A stretch of 64,000 bases of DNA from Helicocarpus griseus UAMH5409 (lineage: Eukaryota > Ascomycota > Eurotiomycetes > Onygenales > Ajellomycetaceae), in the NCBI GenBank assembly GCA_002573585.1, contig PDNB01000092.1, forward strand, positions 1 to 64,000. Direction: 5' to 3'. This document shows positions 1-9,365 of this stretch, piece after piece (the first letter of the stretch is position 1; the number at the start of each line of letters is the position of its first letter). Under the pieces are notes generated by a model. It made no database searches, was not told the origin of the DNA, and saw only the letters and a list, made by a program, of their open reading frames with translations. A program made the position numbers and the translations under genes.

Positions 1-44
<44 letters not shown>
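1..44. repeat. Poly(A) run at window edge
   Basis: The window opens with 44 consecutive A bases, followed by A-rich sequence in which CTGAAAAGAA occurs twice. It lies just downstream of the gcn5 stop, so on the gene's strand it is a long T tract in the 3' flank. It may be a natural homopolymer or an assembly or collapse artefact. Confidence 0.9.
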
Positions 45-47
<3 letters not shown>

Positions 48-113
48 AAACTGAAAAGAAAAAAAACTGAAAAGAAACAAAAAAGAAAAGAAAACGAAAT
101 AGACCAGCAACAA

Positions 114-1414
114 TCAATTCTCAAGTAAATCATGCCACTCCGGAATATCCTTGACGAGACCCCACATGTACTTCTCCAGCTTGACCGCACACTTGGTGTA
201 CACAGTCGTCGCATCGTTGTACTGTTTACAATTACTAAAAATCAGTTTAAAGTCGTCGATAAGGTCTTTCGGCGTGGCATAGAAGTCCTGCTCCAATCTT
301 TCTTCCATGGTCGACAGGTCCATGGGCGATGTAATCACATTATAATAATCAGGGACTTCGTCCCTATTAACCGGATTGAGGAACGGCCATGCCTGTTTGT
401 GGTTTTGCATTTGATTCAGGAACCGTCGTAATGCGTTGAAATGACGTCCATGGCGTGGTTCCCGTGCTAACTTGTCCATATCTGGAGACCAGCCGGTTGT
501 ACGAATGGCAGGAATTGAAAGGGGGTCGATGGCAGTAACGGTGCCATTGGCCCACTGCTGGGGCGGTGGATGGATGATGTGGTTTCTACTTAGTGTACGT
601 ATTTTGGCTAAAGCGGTTTCCTTTTGCTTGAGAAGCATGCGACCAACCTCGAGATAACGTATTCGTGGAAGCATTGAGCATTGCATGAGTGTGCCCCCTT
701 CGTAGTCCTTGATATACCCCATCCATATAGATTTCGAGAGAGAGATATCCTTGGTAAAGCCTTGCTTCTGGAAATATCCCGTGGCATAGTTATCAGCGTA
801 GGTTAGAAAGTGCTCCACTGGCGATGTAGCTCTGACATAGTCCTTTAAATGGGCCATGAGATGTGCTCCGTATCCTTTGACCTGCTGATGGGATGAGACC
901 GCGCAAAAGACGATTTCAGCAAACTTGCGGTGTCGGAATTCGCGGTATGTTATTCCACCAATGACCTCCAGAGGCATTTTCACAATGGCTATAGACAGAT
1001 GAGCGCGATCATAGACGAGACGCGCGATGTAATCTTTGGGCATTTTGGGGAGTTGTTTTTGAAACAGGCATTTGAGACCTGTGAGGATTATCGTGCTTTC
1101 TCTGGAACCATCGTTGTTGACGACGCGGAATTCGATATCCCCATTTCTTTCTTCCATAACTGCGGGCTTTAGGACGGTTAGAGGTTGCATCACACTTTTT
1201 AAGATACCAGAACACACACCTTTTCTGGAAAAGGGATCCTCAAGGTTATAGCCGGGGGCTTAACATGATCTGCTTTTGTCATCCCATCATGAAAGCTTTT
1301 TAACCTTTTGGCATCATGGGCGGTATTTGGTTCCTCGAGGGCTATGCGCTTCGCGTCGAGATTATGCCTGCTGTGACCTGGAAGGGATTGCAGCCCTGCA
1401 GCGATATTGTCCAT
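114..1414 (-). CDS. GCN5: Histone acetyltransferase Gcn5 (SAGA/ADA)
   Basis: Gcn5 transfers acetyl groups from acetyl-CoA to histone H3 lysines as the catalytic subunit of SAGA and ADA. The model has two exons, 1220-1414 and 114-1166; the 53-nt intron has donor GTGTGT and branch CTAAC and joins IPFPEK to PAVMEER in phase 0. The first ATG of the frame (1414, MDNIAAGLQ) gives 415 aa, close to the length of other filamentous-fungal Gcn5 proteins. The GNAT domain covers about residues 70-235, with the catalytic-glutamate segment FAEIVFC near 149 and the acetyl-CoA loop QVKGYG near 160. The bromodomain is at the C-terminus (about 310-410, with VPDYYNVITSPMDLSTM and the acetyl-lysine asparagine in CKQYND). 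The N-terminal 60 residues are poorly conserved, so the start is less certain than the rest. Confidence 0.96.
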
Positions 1415-1565
1415 CTGTGTTGAATCCGCAGGAAGTAAAGATCTTGTAGATATCAATATGCAGACTAGTGGGTTAGAGTTAACTTAAGAATGGAAGTGTG
1501 GAGAGGACCCGCTAGAATCCCCTTAGCGCGAACCCTAAATTCTGAGGTCAGGAACGGGAACTGGC

Positions 1566-1572
1566 CACGTGA
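1566..1572. promoter_or_regulatory. CACGTGA E-box upstream of gcn5
   Basis: CACGTGA lies about 150 nt upstream of the gcn5 start codon. CACGTG is the classic core for bHLH factors such as Cbf1 or SREBP-type proteins. Assignment to gcn5 is inferred from position only. Other intergenic copies occur near 25519, 35376, 42492, 54756 and 62113. Confidence 0.35.
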
Positions 1573-1701
1573 CAGCATCCAACAATATCAACTTTGGAAG
1601 TTTACTGGAGTCAATCTGTTTTGGATATATATACATCTTGTCAAATTATACCCCTTATCTACATCCCCGCTATATACGAATCAGGACAGGGTTATTCCCT
1701 C

Positions 1702-2226
1702 CTAACAGCTGTCATTCCCATCCCCGCCTTTCTCCTGGCAAGCACCCTCACATTCCTCAACCAAAGTGACCTTCGCATTAGGATAGCACTTGAACAGGGA
1801 ATTGCTTTGCGACGGGCGGTTCTTGGCCGGCTGTCCATCGTATTTCTCTTCGATCGTTTTGCGAATTGACTGCTGGTAGCCTTGGTAGCCGTCCTCTGTT
1901 TTCGGGGGAAAAGAAGTGAGCAAAAGGCGAAGTTTGTCGAGGTCCTCAATACCCAAACGGAGTTGATGCGATGCGATACAATGCATCCTATATACCAGTA
2001 CATTATAGGAGCTGGGCTGGGGTGATTGGAAGGGAAGGGGGAGAAAGAGCGTACCCATGTCAAGCAGGGTGTTGGCGCAGTAGTACTTTTCCGGTGTGCC
2101 TGTTTGGGAATCAGTCAAGAACTCGATTGCATTTCTAGTAGGGCTATGTCGAATCTTACAGTCGTCAGCGATACAGACGCCAGCAAGAGCTGCCAGGGCA
2201 GCAAAGACGGAGAGCGAGAGTCTCAT
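1702..2226 (-). CDS. Small secreted cysteine-containing protein
   Basis: I do not recognise the family. The ATG at 2226 opens a clear signal peptide (MRLSLSVFAALAALAGVCIA) with cleavage near residue 20, then a short mature part with cysteines in DDCKI, YYCAN, FKCYP, EECEGAC and the last residue. Read straight through it is 174 aa. The middle (about residues 57-92) is almost free of charge and looks intronic. A better model is exons 2055-2226 and 1702-1895: donor GTACGC, acceptor CGAAAACAG after a pyrimidine-rich run, phases matching, 121 aa (LLDM joined to EDGYQGYQQS). A good TATA element lies about 95 nt upstream. It could be a secreted effector-like or cell-wall protein, but nothing in the sequence shows a function. 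Confidence 0.7.
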   Translation of the reverse strand: MRLSLSVFAALAALAGVCIADDCKIRHSPTRNAIEFLTDSQTGTPEKYYCANTLLDMGTLFLPLPFQSPQPSSYNVLVYRMHCIASHQLRLGIEDLDKLRLLLTSFPPKTEDGYQGYQQSIRKTIEEKYDGQPAKNRPSQSNSLFKCYPNAKVTLVEECEGACQEKGGDGNDSC

Positions 2227-2318
2227 GGTGGCAGCGATAAGTGTGCTTTGTACTGTACTTCTGTGGTCTGAACTTTGAAAGTTGACTGGAGTGAAACTGA
2301 GGCGGCCGAGGGGTGAGG

Positions 2319-2326
2319 TTTTTATA
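2319..2326 (-). promoter_or_regulatory. TATA box of secreted-protein gene
   Basis: TATAAAAA on the minus strand, about 95 nt upstream of the ATG at 2226. Spacing and sequence are typical of a TATA element and support that start codon. Confidence 0.6.
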
Positions 2327-2999
2327 TTTCAAATCAAAACCTGAATGGGCTATTTGTCAACTCCGTATGGAGTGGAGATACAGCTATCCTGTGGATCATT
2401 ATTCCGAAGTTGTTCGGGCTATTGAGCTATTTCGGAATTGTTAATTGAGGGACTTGCCACTTCGTACTTGTATGCGAGCTACTCGCTATGTATGTTCTAA
2501 TGGGTTTTGAGTAGTTCTTTATGCTATCTACAGGTATATCCATTTGTTTCGACGAATGATAGTCTCGGCTGACAGTATAGTAAGAACTGAAGACAGCTTT
2601 GACGATCCTCCCAGACGGATTTTCCTCATCTCTGCGTGACATCGCCTCACCGAAACTTACCTAGCCACCTCGATGTCTCATATGCCTCGTAGTGAGCAAA
2701 GTAGCATGTCTAATGACTACTATTAATAGATTTGAAGCATTTATTCGCCATTACTCCGTACTGTAGGATTATTCCCTGCTCCGTATTGATAGTACAGAGA
2801 CGCGTATATTACAGTAACTTCTTTCCTACGATAACCGATAAGACATGTATTACCAATACGTCCACCACGGCTCCGCTCCGGTACCGGAAAAACAATGCTC
2901 CGCCAACTTTTTTCGTATGCAGCTTTTCAAAGGTTCAAAAAGTTCAAGACGGATTATCTGCACGCTTGAGAAAACGAAACTGGACGTGAAAATCCCACC
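2327..2999. other. Divergent intergenic region, no gene seen
   Basis: This is the shared upstream region of the secreted-protein gene (-) and RCL1 (+). Short reading frames here lack conserved features. It holds three CTCCGTA words (2361, 2754, 2779); the first sits in the dyad ACTCCgtatGGAGT. Confidence 0.6.
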
Positions 3000-3005
3000 T
3001 ATAAA
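3000..3005 (+). promoter_or_regulatory. TATA-like element of RCL1
   Basis: TATAAA begins 75 nt upstream of the RCL1 ATG, in pyrimidine-rich sequence leading to CCACAATGGC at the start codon. Confidence 0.5.
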
Positions 3006-3074
3006 CACCACCTGTTACATCATTTGCTCATGCGTCGACAGTAGCCATTTCCTTCAAGCCAACAATCTTCCACA

Positions 3075-4286
3075 ATGGCTACTCCGCAACCTCCGCTGCG
3101 CCTCACCTCCCACCAACACCTTACTCTTCGTCTCGTTCTCTCCACCCTAACTGGCCGTTCAGTTCATATCTCTCAAATCCGACCATCAGACCCGATACAC
3201 ACTGGTCTTGCGCCTCACGAGATCTCCTTCCTCCGCCTTCTCGAAGCGGTGACTAATGGCTCGCATATGGAGATTTCTTACACCGGTACAATAGTCCTCT
3301 ATAAACCAGGTCTTATAACAGGCAGCGCTCCAGGGTCTGGCGCAAGCGGAGGAGTCATAAAGCACGAGATCCCTTCCAACTGTTCGCGTGGAATCAGTTA
3401 TTTCTTGCTCCCGCTATGCCTGCTTGCGCCATTCTCGAAAGCCCAATTCAATGTTTTGTTCACTGGTCCTGGTGTCATTACCTCCGCAACCCCAACCGGC
3501 GACATGTCTGTCGACAGCGTAAGAACCGCTATTCTCCCATTATTTGCTCAGTTTGGCATCTTCAACAATATCGAGCTGCGTGTATTGCGACGATCAAATC
3601 CGGGACCACATGGTAGGGGCGGAGGAGGAGAAGTTCAGCTGGTCTTTGGTCATCAAGTCCGACTTCCTAAGACGATACACCTGTTAAACCCTGGTAAAAT
3701 AAAGAAAATACGTGGTGTTGCATACGCCATAGGTGTATCCGGGTCGCATAATGCAAGAATGATCGAAGTCGCTAGAGGTGTCCTCAATCCCCTTTGTCCT
3801 GATACTTATGTCTTCTCTGACGTCTCATCGGCACCTCTGATTCCTTCTCCTACAAGAGATAATCCTTCGAATAAAAAAAAGATTGGTATTGGTTTTGGCC
3901 TGTCCCTTGTTGCCGAATCCTCCACGGGATGTCTGTTCTCCGCTGATGTCGCATCCTTACCCACCGGAGGAGAGGCCCCGGAGGATATGGGAAAACGGTG
4001 TGCCCATCAGCTCCTCGAGGCGGTCTCGGTTGGTGGATGTGTATCCAAAGCTGCTGCTCCAATAATGATAACGCTCATGGCGATGGGGTCTGAGGATGTG
4101 GGAAGGCTGCAGGTTGGAAGGAAAATCATTGCGGATGAATATATGATCCAGTTCGCCAGGGATCTAAGCAAATTCGGTACTCCCGGATGGGGTATCAGAG
4201 AAGCCCCAGGGGAAAATGACACGGGAGACCTCGTAATTAGCGTCGTTGGAAGAGGCATAGGCAATGTCGGCAGAAAGATTGCTTGA
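3075..4286 (+). CDS. RCL1: RNA 3'-terminal phosphate cyclase-like protein Rcl1
   Basis: Rcl1 is a nucleolar factor that binds the GTPase Bms1 and is required for early pre-rRNA cleavages that make 18S rRNA. The gene is one exon of 403 aa; yeast Rcl1 is 367 aa. The RtcA/Rcl1 fold runs the whole length: the N-terminal substrate-like part has GLAPHEISFLRLLEAVTNGS, the cyclase insert follows at about 190-300, and the C-terminal GCVSKAAAPIMITLMAMGSEDVG is the Rcl1-typical end of the fold. It resembles the eukaryotic Rcl1 branch rather than the catalytic cyclase RtcA. Glycine-rich linkers (PGSGASGG, HGRGGGGEV) account for part of the extra length. The start is fixed by CCACAATGG and the absence of upstream in-frame conservation. 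Confidence 0.95.
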   Translation: MATPQPPLRLTSHQHLTLRLVLSTLTGRSVHISQIRPSDPIHTGLAPHEISFLRLLEAVTNGSHMEISYTGTIVLYKPGLITGSAPGSGASGGVIKHEIPSNCSRGISYFLLPLCLLAPFSKAQFNVLFTGPGVITSATPTGDMSVDSVRTAILPLFAQFGIFNNIELRVLRRSNPGPHGRGGGGEVQLVFGHQVRLPKTIHLLNPGKIKKIRGVAYAIGVSGSHNARMIEVARGVLNPLCPDTYVFSDVSSAPLIPSPTRDNPSNKKKIGIGFGLSLVAESSTGCLFSADVASLPTGGEAPEDMGKRCAHQLLEAVSVGGCVSKAAAPIMITLMAMGSEDVGRLQVGRKIIADEYMIQFARDLSKFGTPGWGIREAPGENDTGDLVISVVGRGIGNVGRKIA

Positions 4287-5720
4287 GTGTCCTTGTGTGC
4301 TAAATGAACGTGGTTCTTGCATATACTACCACACAAAAGGGCTCTCATGAACCAATCACCCCATTTGCGAAGGAAAAGCCGTTATCCTCATTGTCGTCAT
4401 ATTTACCGCTCGTACATTCGACGCTTCACAGGCTGCAGGCCACAACAATGGAGCGGAACTGACAAGGGAGATGTCCTTCCGTTATGGCCGACACTTATTC
4501 AAAAGTCGCCGGTCGCTGTCAGCTAAACAAAGCACAAAGGTAATACGTTGCTGGGTCCTTTGACTCTTACGGTGCTCCTTTCGAATCGTAATGAAGAAGG
4601 GAGATGGGTAAGAAGGGAGATGGGCTTCCAGCTCTTGAGTACTACGATCTCAAGTTGGGGCTTCACAAGTGAAATAATCACGGATTACGCGGGAGACGAT
4701 GAGCGGGATGCGTCTCCCACGGCCATCAGGCCCTTGGTCTGGATATAGGAAAGAGCGAAGCCGGAGGTCGCGGTTTCCCTCTGAGCTTTGATGCCGCCGT
4801 TACGCCGATTTTGCCAACTTCAACACTTTTCACAACCCCTATTTCTCGGCTTGACTTCAAATTGGACAATATTCTTGTACATACATTTCTACTCTAATGC
4901 CATTCTTGTTGGAACTTAATCGTCACTTCATCCTTGCTCATATCCCTCCTGTTTATTTTTTACTTTTTTTTTTCATATCCCTCAACCAACAGCCTTAGGA
5001 GCGCAGTTCTACTACGACCGCTTTGACCATTCGTCTTCCGTGCCTTCGACGGTACGCAAGACGAGACTCGAATCATATCTCGAATTTCCGTCTACGCCTC
5101 TACCTTCTGCAGGGCAGATAACAGTCTTTACCAGAACTTTGCTAGTCGGATATGGCTACTTCGTCGCCGCATTGGTAGCGTGTTTTGAGTCCTCCGTTCA
5201 TATCCACCCCAAAAGAACGAGTACAGAGTATCCCAGTTTCACAAATATTCTATCCAGTTTTAGCAGTCATGCTGGCAAATCTACAGCCATGCTCTGCTTC
5301 GCCGGGTCGACGGCGTGTTCTACGCCGCCCCCGGCCACCCCTATTGCTTAGACAGTATCAAAACACTTTTGGTTCCGCCGCGCAATCTGCTTCTTACGGA
5401 TCAGAGTACAGGCTCGAAGCCTTTTCCAGTTGCATACAACTACTATATTTTGCCCTACTCTACTTCTACAGCTTTACAGTACTGTACCCCCCATCTCTTC
5501 TTTATACAAAGGCTGCCCTCCCACCCGTGGGTTTTCTCATCAACCTGCACTTACTGATATTTGGCTTTGTTGTCGTGACGTAACGCTATCATTTAATATG
5601 CTTTTCGACTTAGGCACCCATCGTTTATGGTTTAACATTTCCAAAAAGGGTGTCTATATCTTCCAGATATGGCAGAGTTCGCATTACTCACATCTAACTT
5701 CCAACCTTAAAGCGGAGGTC
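4287..5720. other. Intergenic region, possible long leader or ncRNA, no clear gene
   Basis: The segment contains several overlapping open frames of up to 132 codons (5040-5351 and 5185-5583, both +), but none has a recognisable domain, a consistent frame or a convincing intron. From about 4960 the sequence is pyrimidine-rich (T run, then CCTCAACCAACAG), like the 5' leader of a transcript. It may be upstream promoter or leader for the small gene at 5971. Confidence 0.4.
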
Positions 5721-5727
5721 TATATAA
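5721..5727 (+). promoter_or_regulatory. TATA box upstream of small gene
   Basis: TATATAA followed by a C/T-rich stretch, about 245 nt upstream of the ATG at 5971. This implies a leader of roughly 200 nt. Confidence 0.5.
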
Positions 5728-5970
5728 TCCCCTCCCTCTGCCAAAAGTTCTCCGTCTTTTCTCCATCACCTGGGGAACATCTTTTTAAATCTACCTCTAC
5801 ATCTGCTCTCCTCAAAAGCTGCTTAGAAACATACTTTCTACCCTCAAGGAACATATTCTATATACCTCATATATCGCCAAAGGTATCATTTAGCATTTCA
5901 TACTATATATGTTGCCTTAGCCTCTATAATTTATTATATAGTTCTTACTTTGAAATTAGGAAAACCCACC

Positions 5971-6312
5971 ATGGCATACACGGAGGTATACATGCTCGGC
6001 TACACCACCGACTGTGGTTCCTTACCTTCTATCGGCTCGTCGGCTCAAAACGTGGCTCGTCAAGAAAACGACTCCGACTTCGCCAATTTCATCAACGAAA
6101 CAAGAGAAGCAGAGACCATCCGCAACATCTTCGGTGAAGGGGCTTATCAGGGCTACATCGAAAAGGTTCGGACAACCCGCGAAGCTATCGCCGTTAACGA
6201 TGCCAGAACAGCCCGACTGGCCAACCAGCAATCCTCTAAAAAGCGCTCGAGATTTCGAAGGTGGCTACACAGGGTCAAACTTGCATACACCGGGGGTTAT
6301 AACAAACTTTAA
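5971..6312 (+). CDS. Small uncharacterised protein, 113 aa
   Basis: I do not recognise the family. The ORF starts in an excellent context (CCCACCATGGC) and encodes a soluble, hydrophilic protein. The N-terminal third is tyrosine- and serine-containing (MAYTEVYMLGYTTDCGSLPS), the middle is an acidic helix-like segment (FANFINETREAETIRNIFGE), and the end is strongly basic (SSKKRSRFRRWLHRVKL). There is no signal peptide or membrane segment. The basic tail could be a nuclear-localisation or nucleic-acid-binding segment, which is inference only. The TATA at 5721 and the context argue for a real gene. Confidence 0.55.
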   Translation: MAYTEVYMLGYTTDCGSLPSIGSSAQNVARQENDSDFANFINETREAETIRNIFGEGAYQGYIEKVRTTREAIAVNDARTARLANQQSSKKRSRFRRWLHRVKLAYTGGYNKL

Positions 6313-6938
6313 AAACCCACCTTCAAAAACCTAAGTGTCTCTAATGTTCGCCTCGTTATGTTCCACCCTTGGATATCATTGCTTGAACATAATCTGACAT
6401 CCTGATGCAGAAAACCCCAAACAAGACCTATACCACAACTTCAACGACGATTAAACAGTCGACAAATCTCTTCCACTCTGCGCTAAACAAACAACAAACA
6501 ACAAACAAAGGGCATTCCACAGTGAGTTTATCTTTTCCTGCTTATTCAGTTCTACGATTCACGGTACCTAACAACCTGCTATAAATAGCACGCCTACGGC
6601 TTTGCCAGGCAGTATGTTATTATACATATTCGCTCTAAGTGAATCTGGCTGAGTCTTTTTAGCAAGCCTATCGGCAACTCAGCAACCTCGAAGGCGATCC
6701 AGACGAAGTCTACGCAAATTACTATATCACTATGCTGTCTTCACAAATCCGGCACAGAGTCGAGAACAGGAAACCAATCGTTCTCTAGAACCAATATCTG
6801 ATAACAACAAGTTCGGTTACTGTTGGGATATCGACGAGCCTCAAACATTCTCTTGTCGAAGAATCAGCCAGGGATATAGGGAAAAGGATCAGCGAAAGGG
6901 ATCTGGCTTGGATTTGGCTTGCATGGGGCTTAAGTTTA

Positions 6939-6985
6939 GGGCAAGGGATCAGGGTCAGGACTCGGGGCACAATCGGGGCAAGGGG
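6939..6985 (+). other. G-quadruplex-like G-rich tract
   Basis: G runs of three or four occur at 6939, 6945, 6952, 6964, 6975 and 6982 with loops of 3, 4, 9, 7 and 3 nt, which satisfies the usual four-run G4 pattern. The wider purine-rich area (6860-7060) repeats GGCAAGGG-like units imperfectly. Confidence 0.5.
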
Positions 6986-8134
6986 TCGAGCAGCGGGATA
7001 GGACAAGGGACAGGCAAGTCAGATCGGGTTACAGTTGGATTTGGGTTGAATTAGGTCGGACGACCTGGACCCGGACGAGGAATTAGGGGTGTCACAAGCA
7101 AAGGGAACAGTACAAAGAATAAGGGCTGGAATCGGGACAAAATTTAGGTAACTGGTTATGGCAGAGGGTCAGGGATGACAGCTTGGAGATGAGATGGAAC
7201 TGATATGAAGGAAAAAGAGGACAGGCATTGGGTATAAGTTCACTACGAAATGCAACCAAGGGAGTCGTCACTAAGCAACACTTAGACTCGAAACACGACG
7301 AAACCATTTATCGAATTTAACATCCATTTCGATATCAGCAAGACTTTTCGTACGTCGTCAACATTTTAACTTAAAAGGCCTATGAGGTTGGGGTTTATAT
7401 TTTTCTCTGTTTTTGTTTGAACAATTCATGTATATAGAGCTTATCATCCCGTTCAAGGTTTTTACCCGTTCGATTGAAATAGAAGATCGACGGGAGGTTT
7501 TCCTTGTTCCTCACCCGAATGGGGGGACGATGAACATAATCTACATTGTTTTTTTGAGAACGGTTGATGCTATATTAGGCTCTTCCTCTTCTTATACATG
7601 ATAGGTAGTATGATTGCTGATTACGGGACTATATTATGAGTGTCTTACCAGAAACATTCTACTACAGTATTTTTACACACGTAGCATCAATTCTCTATTA
7701 TCAACTACTACACCCAAGTTGTACGCAACAATGCGGGTGAGGAAGCCAGTATATGAGTCATGTTTCAAGCTTCCAGGACTCTTTCTCGAACGGGCCGCGC
7801 GGGTGAAGAAACAAAGCTTAGAGCAGTGTCACGGGAAGTTTTTTCAAGTAAGGTTATACATCCATCTATTTACGGGCCGCCGGGTTATTGAAGGCGGGTG
7901 GGCATGTGATGCGGTTTCGAAGTTTCGTTCATCAGAAACCTCCCTGGGGTTATGTCAGCGGGATTTGGGTTCTTTTTGAAATAGATGGATGTTTTCGTAG
8001 GTACATACATGTACATGTGCATGTAGGCGGGTTTTGTCCGCCGTGTCGCCGTAGGCTTGTGGATATTTTCAACGACGAATATGAGGAGTCACAACTTCTT
8101 AAACGGCATTCTTGATTCGGGATTCGGATGTAAT

Positions 8135-8153
8135 GGATTGGATTGGATTGGAT
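8135..8153 (+). repeat. GGATT pentamer microsatellite
   Basis: Almost four copies of GGATT in tandem, preceded by two GATTCGG units. Confidence 0.85.
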
Positions 8154-9365
8154 GAGTTAATAATAATACACTTGTCTGTTGAGTTTGTTGGGGAGTTGCT
8201 AGAGTATATGAGACAGAAGATAGGGGGAAGAGAAGAGAAGAGAGCGGAAGAAAAAAGAAAAGTTTATTAAGTTTTTGAAAAATTTCTCGCTTGATGAGGT
8301 TATTTGATGAAGAATCTAGAAGATGCATTGATCAATTGCTCGAATTTGCTTTGGTTGCTTCAGAATAAGGTGATAAATGTCTGTATAATATGCTCTTTGA
8401 TATAGTTTCTAACAGAACAGAAGCATTATGCATTATTACTTCTCTTTTAATAAGAATGAAAAATCAACCAAGATTAAGAAATTAGAATTTGTGATTTGTG
8501 ATTTGTGATGAATAGATAATAAAACAATACCATATTGTTTTGACATGCAGGACAAAAAGATAGTAAATGAAGTAAAAACATATACATAACTAGCAAAAGC
8601 ATTACCAAAGGAATATAATAAAAGTCAAGATAAGAGATGAGTGAAAGCTGAAATGAAAACAGAAAAGAAACACAGAAGATTATATTCATTATTGAAATCT
8701 CATCTTTGATAAGACACTTCCTCCCTTCAAATGCTAAAAAGGACACAAGATAACGCAAGTAAAATACTTCATAAACTATATAAATAGAAAAAGGAGAAAA
8801 AAGAAAAAAACTTGAGATTCTTTTCCCTTTTCCCCCAGTGTTTTCCTCCCTTTGTTGCTTGTTGACTGTCGGTACATAAAAAAAGATAGAAAAATAAAAC
8901 ATATGGCACAAATTCTTCTTTTGTTTCTCCCAATCAACCCACCAACCCAACGCAGTCAGTCAGCCAACGAACCAACTAACAGAAGCTGCTAGTAAGCAAT
9001 ACTTGCTCTCAATCGTTGGCTGCCCGGCTATTCTCATTCTCCTCTCACCGTCTCAATTTCCCTTCTTAAAAGTCCTTTCAGCCTTCTGTAGTTTCGGGCT
9101 TCCTTGCTGGCCCGATAAAGTAAACGGGATCCTCAAACCGGTCCTGAATATACCGATAATCCCCAACTGAAAACATACATCCTCCCCGGAACTCCCGGAG
9201 GGGTTTAAGATAGAAAGGGAAAAAACAAACGGGGCCACAGTATCAATGATATGAAAAAAAGCTGTTAAAGAAAACTTCACACGCACAACGCAAAAGCAAA
9301 AGCAAATACAAATAGAAACAAGAAAATAGAAAAAAGATGGGACAGAACACTCAGAACAATTAAAA

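Larger units (their letters stand above)
6313..9365. other. 3-kb region with no convincing gene
   Basis: Frames here (up to 158 codons on -, 8474-8950) are biased, low-complexity or AT-rich and lack domains, and I found no spliced model. The G-rich part at 6860-7060 is described separately. From about 8220 to 9360 the sequence is A/G-rich and probably includes the 3' flank of the PWWP gene. A TATAAATA at 6581-6588 might belong to an unannotated short transcript. Confidence 0.5.

Noticed and set aside
5040..5583. Overlapping 103- and 132-codon plus-strand frames
   Set aside because: No conserved feature, frame switches without splice support; treated as leader or intergenic.
8474..8950. 158-codon minus-strand frame
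   Set aside because: AT-rich, hydrophobic low-complexity translation in an A/G-rich region, with no promoter or homology feature.
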